A stretch of DNA of 64,000 bases from Rostratula benghalensis (Eukaryota > Chordata > Aves > Charadriiformes > Rostratulidae). Below the pieces are notes generated by a model. It was not told where the DNA came from, did not search any database, and was given only the letters and a program-made list of their open reading frames with translations. Both the position numbers and the translations under genes were made by a program. Where the stretch lies: assembly GCA_013399305.1 (NCBI GenBank), contig VXAI01000019.1, positions 1,145,034 through 1,209,033 of the forward strand, written 5' to 3'. Shown here piece after piece: positions 1 through 9,360 of the stretch; position 1 is the first letter of the stretch; each line of letters begins with the position of its first letter.

Positions 1-140
1 GCTGTGGCCCATCCCTGTAGGTGTTCAAGGCCAGGCTGGATGGGGCTTTCAGCAACCTGATCCAGTGGGAGGTGTCCCTGACCACAGAACTAGATAATCT
101 TTAATGTCCCTGCTAATTCAGCCGTTCTACAATTCTATGA
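1..140 (+). mobile_element. CR1 LINE 3' end, truncated by window edge
   Basis: This is the terminal part of a CR1 non-LTR retrotransposon in plus orientation. The reading 'aggccaggctggatggggct', then the 'ggaggtgtccctg' and 'gaactagataatctttaa' blocks, and the closing 'attctatga' octamer-type tail at 132-140 are the characteristic order of a CR1 3' end. The tail fixes orientation and right end. The left part lies outside the window. The element is old, since several positions differ from the usual CR1 pattern, and it carries no intact coding sequence here. Confidence 0.9.
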
Positions 141-3100
141 ATATGCTGCCTGATAACAATCTCCACTCTAGTGGTTTCTTCCTTCATAAAGCTACATTAA
201 GGAGCAGCTGAGCTTTCTGACAACTTATATGAGAAGTACTGGTGTCTCTGTAGGTGACTGTAAAACACCAAGGAGAGCAAGATGAGCCTTTGGAGAATGG
301 TTCTAGAGTCCTCATCATTATAAAGATCTCAACATTTTGTTCAAGTTCCGCTAATTCTGAGTGTATCCTTTACTCCTTCTAGCATGCCTGAAAGGAGATG
401 GGGATGAGAGAAAACCACCAGAGAAAGGCCAGAAAAAAAATTTTTTTAGAGGCTATAGATCTGTTAACAAAGACTGAACAGTATTTTCAAATGGACCATA
501 GAAAAGCAATAAAGAAAAAGACAATTCTTTAAAGGAAAAGATACTTCATGGATGAGATTACTTTTATAATGAGAAAGGCAGCAAAGCCACATTATTAACA
601 TTCTGAAACAAAAAGCAAATTGGCAGTAGAGTAGCCCCACAAGAGAGTATGGCCTGTGGAACTGCCAATATACTTAAAGTCTGAGAAGAGCTGAGAGAGG
701 CAAGCAAAGTAAAATTACGTTTCCTGAAACGATGGGACAGGGCAAGATAATTATACTCAGTGAGAGAAAGACCACCTTTAAATGAAAGCAAAAATAATTC
801 AAAGGGAAAATCTTGTCAAGAAATGGTTTCTTTATATATGACAAAAATAACTTGAAATTTGTCAATGGGAATACAAATGGAAGGAGCAGCCTCAACATCC
901 TTCATCACAAAGCAGTGTTAGCTTGTGCAAACATCAGTTAATCCAATGTACACAAGAGGCACACATCTGGCCTGATTTAATACTCTTATTATTAACAGAA
1001 AGAACAGTCAGTGATTGATAGTTAGATAGCACATTTCCATCTGATATTTTAGAGGCTTTTACATGTAATCAAGTGTCATATAGTAGCTGATCCTGTGTTG
1101 TCTGGTTAAATATACTAGAGTTCATTCAAATAAAGGCCTCGACAAACCTGAACCACAGTAGAAATGAGACAAGTCTCAAATATTTCTATTTTGTTAACTG
1201 AGTTAATTCCAGGCTTGCAGCCATTTCAGAATTCTGGCTTTTTCAAAACATGAAGCATCAAGGTTTAAAGGCATAAAATTCAGGTTTGGGAAACATCTAG
1301 AGGAACCATTATCTAAGATGTAAGAAAAGCTTGAGAAAGCAGCATGTAATTACTAAGCATTAGTATCAGTGATTAGAATCAAAAAGACAGAAACAATGAA
1401 CCTCTAACTGCAGACTAGGACTTCGCAGGATTCATGGATTTAATGATTTACCTAAGCAGTAGCTTTTACCTTTAAACTAAAAAACAAGTCAGAGTTATTT
1501 AGTGCCTTCAAGTTCCGCAACGATTAGGCCTATTCACTAAAACTAGAAACTAATTTCACCTTAAATACTGGAACTACTGTGAATACTTTCCGTAAGGTTA
1601 CTGCTTAATACTTAATTATAAGTGTGCAAGATATAAATTTCTATTACCCTCAGTAGCTTCAGACGAACTATATTATTTATTATTCATCAAAGATAGTGTG
1701 AAAACTGTTGCATAAACAAGGTGATGACATGAAACCTTTCATGCTATTCCATACAGTTGCATAGGGTCTAAACAATCAAAAAAAAAAAAAAAAAATAAGA
1801 ACAGTTAATAAAGGAATCAATGAAAGGAATGAGAAAGTGAAAACATTCTAACCAAAAAAGAGCAGTCCCAAGAAAAACCTCAACCTCTACAGGTTCCAAA
1901 TATGGACAAATAAGACTTAATTCCAGCTGTAAATGAAATTTGCATGTTTATTAAATTATTGTGAAGCCGATTTCCTCTTTCTTTTATTAGTAAAATATTA
2001 TTCACTTTGAAGCATCATTGTATCCTGAGTAAAACAGGAAGTGTTACATTCCTTGTCCTGATTACTGAATTTACAAGATTGTCTTGAAAAAAAAAATATT
2101 AAAATAATTTCCTCAAAATGCAATGCTTATGAAGAATTAAAGTTGCACACCTAAAACAGGCTTACCTCAAACTGGCCTTGTTATGCTGTTTAAAACATAC
2201 TAGCAATATAATGATGATTCCATCAGTCTTTAATTTAAATTTTGACTAATTGAGGGGGTTGGTGTGTTATTTGTTGGGGTTTTTTTAGAAAAAAAAAAAA
2301 AGGTGTCAATTTGCCTTTTTTTTTTTTTTTTGGTACCTGTTGGCTGGAAAGTACTAATTTCCATGAAAACGGTATTTGGATATTTTAGGTGTTTTTTTTA
2401 TATAAATCACACATGAAACATTAATGCACTTGATTTTAATTTGAGATGAAGTTTATATTTGAATATTCTAATAGTCTCAAATAGTAGAGGTATCTCTGTT
2501 ACAGTTCTACTAATGAAGCAGCTAACAGGTCTTCATTTCATGTAACCTGTCATATCAACAGATCAGAAAATGAAAGGGAAAACAACAAACAAACAAGCCC
2601 TCACTGTTATTTGGTTGGAATCACACATAAAACACCTACTAGCTCTGCCAGGAGTCATAAAAGCCCCTGAGCTTTGAATGGTTGGTGCCCATTCTTTTCC
2701 TTGTCTCCTGCCTCAGCCACTCAGTTTAATTTCACTGCCAGGCCACAACTCCAAACCCTCCTATGAGGAACCTCAACTACGCCCAAGTCAAGCTGCTGGG
2801 CACGTAGTGAGAGACAGCCACCAAACACATTCCTTAAATCTCTGTAATATAATGTCTAGGACAACTCATTCTTGGCACTGGCAACTGTGAGAAATAGTGA
2901 CATGTGACATGCAGAAGTATTAAAAAGCCCTACAAATGACAGAATATGCTAATATTTTATATACAGCATAATAAGAAAGCATACTTTGAAAAGTACACTC
3001 TTAAAAAGTAAGAAACTGTAAGAAACAATGAAAAACAAGTTACTTAAATTGGAGCATAAGAACATAAAAGTAGTAAACATTTTTTCCAAAACATTATTTT

Positions 3101-3350
3101 TCTTTAAAAACAGTGATCAGCGTCAGAACTATTCTTCCCTTGTTCAGAGATTGAGTATGTACGTTTGATCTTCCCAGATGAAACAAGAGAAGAGTCTCTT
3201 TACTGTAAACAATAAAAAAAAAGAGAAGCAAAGCAAAATCTGTCATAAGCAAGGATACATATACTGAAGAGTTCTGATATCAAAAATATACCACCAATAC
3301 AAATTATTCAGGTAAGGGGGGTCTGCCCGCATACAGTGACATACCCACAT
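141..3350. other. AT-rich non-coding stretch, no gene seen
   Basis: About 3.2 kb of AT-rich sequence. The open frames here (up to 75 codons) have no recognisable domain, no codon bias I can see and no convincing splice-site context. It contains an A-tract at about 1780-1795 and the A/T hairpin listed separately. No recognisable repeat was found in the rest. Confidence 0.6.
2289..2331. repeat. Perfect A-tract/T-tract hairpin
   Basis: Thirteen A then GG (2289-2303) face CC then sixteen T (2314-2331) across a ten-base loop (2304-2313), giving a perfect 15-bp stem. It is low complexity but perfect over the GG/CC step, so it is more than two chance homopolymers side by side. No function can be assigned from the sequence. 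Confidence 0.75.
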
Positions 3351-3712
3351 TCACAGAATCACAGACTATCAGGGACTGGAAGGGACCTTGAAAGCTCATC
3401 CAGTCCAATCCCCCTGCCAGAGCAGGAACACCCAGATCAGGTCACACAGGAATGCGTCCAGACGGGTTTTGAATGTCTCCAGAGGAGACTCCACAACCTC
3501 TCTGGGCAGCCCGTTCCACTGTTCCACCACTACCACTGTGAGGAAGTTTTTTCTCAAATTCAAGTGGAACCTCCTCTGTTCCAGCTTGCACCCATTGCCC
3601 CTTGTCCTATCATTGCCTATCACTGAGAAGAGCCTGGCTCCATCCTCCTGATACTCACCCTTTACATATTTATAAACATTAATGAGGTCACCCCTCAGTC
3701 TCCACTTCAGAA
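3351..3712 (-). mobile_element. CR1 LINE 3' end (minus strand)
   Basis: The left edge 'tcacagaatcacagactatc' followed by 'gggactggaagggacc' is the reverse complement of a CR1 3' terminus, so the element reads leftwards. Translated on the minus strand, about 90 residues match the C-terminal tail of CR1 ORF2: the order is '[15 protein letters not shown]', 'EDGARLFSV', '[18 protein letters not shown]', 'RKNFLTV' and '[17 protein letters not shown]'. This tail lies after the reverse-transcriptase core. The copy is strongly 5'-truncated, which is normal for CR1, and the frame stays open for over 100 codons, suggesting a moderately young insertion. Beyond 3712 the match fades into AT-rich flank. 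Confidence 0.93.
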
Positions 3713-6013
3713 TAAATTCAGAATAATATTCAGAATTCTTCAGAATAAAATTACAAAGAAATAAAAGTATCATTGCCACCTCAAGACCAGTTTCACTTGC
3801 TCAAATAAGCACACCTGGGTAATGTCTTGAACCCAAAATGTTTTTCCAAATAAGGGCTGAAGCAGAGATTTCCCCTAATCACAATACACACCCTGTAATC
3901 TGTGTAAAGGACTGCAAATTCTTATTTAACTTTGGAAGATAATTTAGATCTGAGCACAAGTCAGTCTCTGATTCACATTGGAATAAACCTTACCAGGAAT
4001 TTATTTGGAGTAATCATAACAAATGCAGCTTCAGAAGTTTGAGATTATTCTCAGTTTTAATAAGAAGTTTTGGGGGACTAAAAATCTAAGACTGAAGTTT
4101 TTCTTTGGGTAAGGGTAATATTGATGAAAACCAAAGCACAATTATATGCTGTGATGAAGAGTTCCCAGTTTTAATGTTCTTCTAATATTTACTAGCTGCA
4201 AACACTATGAATATTTTTGTATTGATCAGTATCTACATTTTAGCTTTTCTAATTTCTATAAAAGCAACACACCTACCCACCTTTCCAGATACATATAAAG
4301 TACTTTCAGATAAGGAAGCCCACATTGGCGAAATCTTTTTGTGCCTTTCCTATTTCTATATTCTTTTAAGCTTCTTTTAAATATTTATATGACCCAGCAG
4401 AAGGTACATGTCATGGACAGGTGCATCTAGGTCATCTGTTTATATTAGTGGAAAGGGGATTTAAAACATAATGTCAAGCAACTAAACAAAATACTTTTAA
4501 TCATATATTAACACACACTTTAAATGTCCTGATAGCCATGTGAGCTAAAGTTAACCAAAATGTTGAATTGTTATTTTAAAAAAATATTTCTCATCTCTGC
4601 AATAATACCTTAACTACTATCTAGAAATATTTTAAGGCAATTCTAAGACTTCATAACAGTCATAGAAATCCCCAATGTTCTAAATACAGCACGTAATAAT
4701 TAGAAAATAATTCAAAATCAAAAACATTGGTGCTTCTTTTCAACCCATGATGTCCAATTACACACTTTGAAATCAGGTTTTTGTCATATATTGCCTTTAC
4801 TCTCATTGCCACATGCTGCTTCATGCAAAATGTCTGACTTAAAAGTATCTGTACTGAAGTTAGTGCTGTAAAACAAATCAAATGTGTAAGATTATCTCTG
4901 CATTTGTCAGACGTACAGAAAGCCAGTATAAATTATGCACTGCTACTGTAGAATGAGCGCACATAAATACAAATCAATATTAACTGGCAAGCGAAAACAG
5001 ATGCAACAGAATGTAGAAACAATAGAACTATTCTTCACTTGCATTGTATTTCCAGGAACACCCAAACAGCTATGGTATTTTCAGTTAAACAAAATTGCTC
5101 CATAATATTCGTACCGCGCACTGTAATGAACAACTCTTCCAAAATGCTCATCGAAAAGAAATAAAAGTATTTAAGAATTCAGCTACTTGCTATACCTTTG
5201 GAGTTAGTGCATGGGAGTAGCTTGCCACTGTTAAAAAAAAAATATATATACAGCATAGATGCATAATCAAAGTGACCAGACACAGAATACATATGTAGTT
5301 AGGGCTACATTTCATTTTATTCAGACTTCAGAAGTTTTTTTTATTTCAGTTAACTGAAAAGAACTCCCACCTTGTTATGGCTATTGCTGCACACATAAGC
5401 TCTATTTTCTCCAAGAAATACTAATGAGGAATCACCAATGAAAAAGTTGTCTTCACTTTTTTTCCTGTAGCTTCCTACTATTTCTATTTACAATAGACAA
5501 GTTTGTTTCTTGGGGTTTTTTTTAAGGAAGTGATAGTGATGTGCCAAGTCCTTTCTCCAGCTGTACTCTATCTGCTAAAAAAAAAAAAAAAAAATCCCAC
5601 ACCAACCAAAACCAAAACCCAACCACCCTACAATTTTTCAAGTCATTTTCCAGCTTCAATCAAATTTTACCTCGGTAAGAAGCACTAGACACAATCAGGT
5701 TTCACTTATTTAATTAAACAGCAGTAACACAGCATTAGAGAGACCCTCTTATTGCCTCACTTAAGGAACAGCTAAAGCACAAAGAATAATTCCTGGCCAC
5801 CAGGTTATTCATGTAGAGAAGAGCCAATATGTTAACCACAAGATCTCCAACACCTTATTTCTCACTTTATTCTTTCAAAGAAAGCTCTGTTTCCTCCAAA
5901 ATGTCTGAGCTTCGTGTAGTGAAATGTAGTTCCATCAAGTAAAATAGTTAAGCGTGTGAATATATCTACAGCGTTACCGATGAAGGGAAATCTTGGCATT
6001 TTACAAGGTTCAA
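3713..6013. other. AT-rich non-coding stretch, no gene seen
   Basis: About 2.3 kb with no gene or transposon I can support. It holds short low-complexity tracts, for example an A-run with a short AT run near 5231-5250 and an A-run near 5578-5596 followed by a CCAAAA-like C/A stretch. The small open frames here are uninformative. Confidence 0.55.
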
Positions 6014-6065
6014 ACTCACCTGCAGAACTGCCTTTTAATTCAATGGGTTCTGTGCACAAAACCAA
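6014..6065 (-). other. Candidate first-exon end with splice donor (minus strand)
   Basis: Read on the minus strand, the sequence next to the CpG island ends in 'ctgcag' followed by 'gtgagt' (6025 down to 6014). This is a full-consensus vertebrate splice donor with the exon ending at 6020. The frame through this exon is open, but no ATG lies in that frame in the short stretch upstream that I read, so a non-coding leader exon is as likely as a coding one. If real, the transcript starts in the CpG island and runs left out of the window. No protein family is recognisable. The call rests only on donor quality and position at the island edge. Confidence 0.35.
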
Positions 6066-6600
6066 GCCGGCAGGGAGAGCGGAGAGGACCGAGAGGAGTC
6101 GGGAATAGAGTGAGGGAGAGGAGCCGAGGCTGATGGAGCTGGCGGGCCGGGCCGGGCCGGGCGAGCCGCGGCAAATTTAAAAGCGGCCATAGCGCAGGAT
6201 TTCCTCCCACCTACGCGGTGAGCGCCGCGTCTCTACGACTCGGCTAGACTGAGACGGAGAGGGGGCTCCCTCCGGAGACGGAGAAGCCGAGGGAGGGCGG
6301 AGAAATCCCCCAAAACGAAGCGGGGAAACTCGTGAGGGAGAGGCGCGAGGCTGAGGGGGCCGGGGCCGGCAGAGCCGCGGCTGCGGCCTACTCAGCCGTG
6401 CAGCGCGGGGCGGGCGCGCGGGGAGGAAGGCCAGCGCACGTGCGCCGGGCGCGCGGGAAGCAGCAGCCGACCCTGCGTGGTGGCCTCCCGGGGTTAGTGA
6501 TGGAGACTTAAACCGCGCTGAAACGGGTATCCGTGTGGTGACAGCATGGCCTCGAATTACGGAGCAGAACGCGTTCCAGTGGCTTGTCCGGAGTAGCTAA
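6061..6600. promoter_or_regulatory. CpG-island promoter, possibly bidirectional
   Basis: The GC content and CpG density jump sharply here against an AT-rich background, which is the hallmark of a vertebrate CpG-island promoter. Visible elements include a TTTAAA-type TATA-like box at about 6176-6183 followed by 'gcggccat' (YY1-like core), GC-box-like 'ggggcggg' runs near 6409-6420, and the 12-bp palindrome 'gcgcacgtgcgc' at 6434-6445, which contains a CACGTG E-box and resembles an NRF1 half-site. A donor-like 'gcg|gtgagc' follows on the plus strand (GT at 6218) and a strong donor lies on the minus strand at 6014-6025. Together they suggest divergent transcription. The gene or genes driven cannot be named, because no downstream coding exon is recognisable in the window. 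Confidence 0.8.
6212..6223 (+). other. Candidate splice donor of a plus-strand first exon
   Basis: The sequence 'tacgcg|gtgagc' matches a donor (GT at 6218-6219) about 40 bp downstream of the TTTAAA box. A leader exon of a few tens of bases is implied if that box sets the start site. The only ATG I saw just upstream, near 6133, opens a frame of about 14 codons that stops at about 6179, so this exon would be non-coding. No partner acceptor was identified. Confidence 0.25.
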
Positions 6601-7167
6601 TCCAACCCCAGGCGTAAGACATCTCCAACAGGGACTTAGGGCTGCGAAAAGCAGCCGAAACCAGGCTTACGGTATGGCCCAGCTCCCAAGCGGGCACAGC
6701 AGGCAAAGGTTACTAGCGGTGAGGAAGAGGAATGTAATGGGCAGTCCAGGGTAATTTGCTGATCAAAGAAGGGGAACAAAACCCCCTGTGTCCGACATGA
6801 GAGCGACCTGTCCGGCAAGAGGGGCCAAACCACGATGTTGTCGCTCTGCATTTTTGCAGATAACATCGTGGTTGGGGGAGGTCCGTGGGGTGGTCTCTGT
6901 TTGGGCAGAAGTGCAGGAAGCAGACAGTGCAAATTAATTGTGGAGTCTCCCCGAAGCCGCCATAAATCCAGGGGCAGACTTGAAGACGCCGTTACCAGGA
7001 GAAGCAGGGGTGGGGGGGTAGTGCCGGTGTCGAAGCTGCCCCGGGGGAAATGAAAAGGACGGCTTTGTTTGTCAGAGGGGCGAGCCTTTGGTGGAGCTGC
7101 GACTCCCCGGCCTCCCAGCGCTGTTTTTGCTTTCCTACCAAAATAAAATTGACATTAAATCGTTCTT
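6601..7167. other. GC-rich CpG shore, unclassified
   Basis: This stretch stays richer in CpG than the rest of the window and links the CpG island with the LTR-like block. It has open frames on both strands with no recognisable domain. It could be part of the promoter domain, the 5' portion of a retroviral element, or an unrecognised repeat. It contains a strong hairpin at 6828-6873 and a G-rich run at about 7008-7018. Confidence 0.4.
6828..6873. repeat. Strong hairpin with nested stem
   Basis: The outer arms 'aaccacgatgtt' (6828-6839) and 'aacatcgtggtt' (6862-6873) are perfect 12-bp complements. Inside, 'tctgca' (6845-6850) pairs with 'tgcaga' (6855-6860) around a four-T loop, leaving a five-base bulge on one side. 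The total span of 46 bases is short for a microRNA precursor. It lies in the GC-rich shore between the CpG island and the LTR-like block. Confidence 0.8.
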
Positions 7168-7458
7168 AAGTTGACTTATTGTCGTGAATTGAGTATAACA
7201 AGGGAACCTCCATACTTCATCTCTTCGACCCCCGACGACCACCAGGGGAAGAGACCGCGCAGACTCCTGGAGGCGGGGAACTAATTAACATCCGGAGAGA
7301 GATCAGACGCTGCATATGCATGAGCTTGTTATAACATAAACTGAATATGTATGAAGTAGTAGCATAAACGTAGACCCTTGCTTTGAGCTGGTGCTCACGA
7401 CTTTGGTGGGGCTACCCCCAGCGCTGAATAAACATACCTACTTTACCACTTTGCAGGT
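7168..7458 (+). mobile_element. Probable endogenous retrovirus LTR (solo or fragment)
   Basis: The block has an LTR-like layout: a possible 'tgtcgtgaattg' left edge (about 7170), a GC-rich middle ('cgacgaccaccaggggaaga'), 'ggtggggctacccccagcgc', then the polyadenylation signal AATAAA at about 7427 with 'catacctactttaccacttt' after it. That tail resembles the R-U5 end of avian ERV LTRs as I remember them. No primer-binding site, gag, pol or env follows, because CR1 sequence begins directly after it. So this is a solo LTR, a fragment, or a CR1 5' UTR that happens to look like an LTR. Exact edges are uncertain and I could not identify target-site duplications. Confidence 0.5.
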
Positions 7459-7504
7459 TGTGGAGTTTGCTGCTGCACCTCATTGAGGACCTCATGAGAG
7501 GCCC

Positions 7505-8553
7505 GTGGCCGCCACGCAGCCCAAATCCACCACAAGAAGGAACATGGGAACTCGTGCAAGCATGGGGCCTGTGCAGGTCTCCAGCTGCAGCGAACGCCTG
7601 AGTCTGGCACTCGTGGCCAAAGGAGCCAGAGACAGGGCCTCTGGGCAGTGGGGTCAAATAAACTCCCTGCTCAGGCAGGTGGTAGAACTGAGGGAGGAGG
7701 TAGAAAGGCTGAGAAATATCAGAGAATGTGAAAGTGGAATAGATTGGTGGAGCCATACCCTGAGGCAAGGGCAGCGGGTAGAGGCTCTGCATGAAGTGGA
7801 TGGTCCCCTTCCCTCCTGTCACCAGGCAAAAGGGAGGGACTTAAGGGACAGAGGGGGAATGGAGGCAGGTGCCTCCTCGGAAGGGCAAGCCAAACTCCTC
7901 CTGGCCCCCCTTGGCTTCCCAGTTGCCCCTACACAATAGGTATGGCGTTTTGGAAATTGAGGGCCAGGTAAATGAGGATAGAGAGGAAGATCCATCCAGT
8001 GAGTTGTCTGGGGCTGGTCCCTCAACCCCATGCCTTAGGACTTCCTCAAGTAAGAAAAAAGAAATGTCATTGTGGTGGGTGACTGCCAGAGAGCCCTGTT
8101 TGCAGACCAGACCCATCCCACCGGGAAGTCATCTCTCTCCCTGGGGCCAGGATTCAGGATATACAGAGAAATTTCCCTACTCTGGTTTGGCCCTTAGATT
8201 AGTACCCATTACTGCTATTTCAAATAGGCAATGACGGGGTAGCTACCAGAAGTCTAAGGGCAATGAAGAGCGTCCCTGGTTAAGGATGGCCAGTTAAGGT
8301 ATTGGGAGCACAAGTAGTGTTCTCCTTTATCCCACCAATTGCAGGGATTGGCGAGGGGATAACCAGGAAGAGCCAGTGGATTAACTCATGGCTCCAAGAC
8401 TAATGCAACCAGCAGAACTTTTGTTTCTTTGATCATGGGTTGATCTACAAGACACCAGGCCTGCTGGCAACAAGTAGGCAAAGCCTAACCAGAAGGGGAA
8501 GAAGGATCCTGGGACAAGAATTAGCAGGGCTCATTGAAAGAGCTTTAAACTAG
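7505..8553 (+). pseudogene. CR1 ORF1 remnant (coiled coil plus esterase-type domain)
   Basis: In CR1 elements ORF1 makes an RNA-binding/chaperone-type protein that carries an esterase-like domain. Here the first frame has an ATG at 7544 in good context and runs to 7939. It includes 'LLRQVVELREEVERLRNI' and 'RECESGIDWWSHTL', the familiar coiled-coil block. The reading then shifts frame. The second frame contains 'EGQVNEDREEDPSSE' and 'SSSKKKEMSLWWVTA', followed by the region that in intact copies reads as the esterase GDS block, here degraded. After further breaks come 'FFDHGL', 'TPGLLA' and 'RRGRRILGQELAGLIERALN' with a stop at 8551-8553, the standard ORF1 C-terminus. At least two frame shifts and internal stops make it non-functional. 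Confidence 0.85.
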
Positions 8554-8726
8554 ATTTGCAAGGGGATGGGGATGAAACCAGGATTACTAAAGTGGAGCCT
8601 GTGAGCAGCATGGCAGTGCTTGTGGGTAGAGTACTATCAAGGTCTTGCAGTCCATTGTCTCAGTGAGGCTGGGGATGACAGCAAAGACATGACGAGCAGT
8701 AGTAGGCTGGCAACTGCAGAAGGGTC

Positions 8727-8943
8727 TGAGCATGGTCAGGTGAGAAATAGGACTTGTTGCTCTCAAAAAGTGGCAGGACAATTAGCCCAGCTGAAGCTGT
8801 ATTTGAAGGGGAGGAATCCATCAGCAGAAAAATGCAAGGCTCGCTTATGGAGTAGGAACTACAGCTGAGCCTAGCAATGGTCAGGTAGAAGTTAGGCCTT
8901 CCTGCACCAAAAAGATGGTGGGACCAGTAGCCCAGCTGATGTA
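8727..8943 (+). repeat. Diverged tandem duplication inside the CR1 linker
   Basis: Two related segments, about 8727-8803 and 8874-8943, share the order 'atggtcaggt', 'taggact/ttaggcc', 'caaaaagtgg/aaaaagatgg', 'ggac' and 'agcccagctga'. They lie roughly 147 bases apart. The second copy is clearly diverged from the first. It may be an old duplication of the ORF1-ORF2 junction, or a repeat inherited from the parental CR1 family. Confidence 0.6.
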
Positions 8944-8966
8944 TTGGCTGCAGGAGGTAACATAAT

Positions 8967-9355
8967 GACAAAGCAGTAGGAGAAGGCTGAGGTACTTAAT
9001 GCCTTCTTTGCCTCAGTCTTCAGTAATAGACTAGGTAGTTCCCTGAGTATCCAGACCCCTGAGCTGGCAGACCAGGGTAGGGAGCAGAATGAAGCCCCCA
9101 TAATCCAAAGGGAGGTGGTGAGGGACCTGCTTCAACACCTCAATATGAACAAGTCTATGAGGCCAGATGGCATCCACCCAAGAATACTGAGAGAGCTGGC
9201 GGAAAATAACTGTCCATCATTTACCAGCAGTCCTGGCAAACTGAGGAGATCCCAGCTGACTGGCATCTAGCAAATGTGAGGCACACCCACAAAGAAGGAT
9301 GATCCAGGGAATTACAGCCCTGTCAGTCTGACCTCAGTGCTTGGGAAGGTCATGG
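8967..9355 (+). pseudogene. CR1 ORF2 remnant entering the reverse-transcriptase domain
   Basis: With frame adjustment the translation reads 'AEVLNAFFASVFSNRLG', then a block ending 'KSMRPDGIHPRILRELAE', then 'NYSPVSLTSVLGKVME'. These correspond to the linker after the endonuclease and the first motifs of the CR1 reverse transcriptase. The usual 'PDGIHPRVL' block and the 'PISLTS' block are unmistakable. The catalytic YADD box and everything downstream are missing, because the element ends at about 9360. An apparent deletion of tens of bases lies between 'ELAE' and the 'DWHLANV' region, so this could not encode an enzyme. Confidence 0.85.
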
Positions 9356-9360
9356 AACTA

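Larger units (their letters stand above)
7460..9360 (+). mobile_element. CR1 LINE with 5' region, internally deleted and 3'-truncated
   Basis: This is a long plus-strand CR1. It carries, in order, an ORF1 with coiled-coil-like and esterase-type regions (7505-8553), a linker, and a short ORF2 piece from the region before and into the reverse transcriptase (about 8967-9355). Most of the ORF2 endonuclease domain is missing between the linker and that piece. The sequence stops matching CR1 near 9360, so the rest of RT and the 3' UTR are absent. This is the reverse of the usual CR1 state, in which the 5' end is lost. It implies later deletion or rearrangement rather than simple truncated insertion. 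Frameshifts and stops show it is inactive. Confidence 0.88.

Noticed and set aside
6546..6596. Short frame with ATG in good context in the CpG island (16 codons)
   Set aside because: Too short to call a gene and it has no homology I recognise. At most it is an upstream ORF in a leader.
7412..8116. Minus-strand frames opposite the CR1 ORF1
   Set aside because: They are antisense shadows of the CR1 coding region and disappear once the element is read in its plus orientation.
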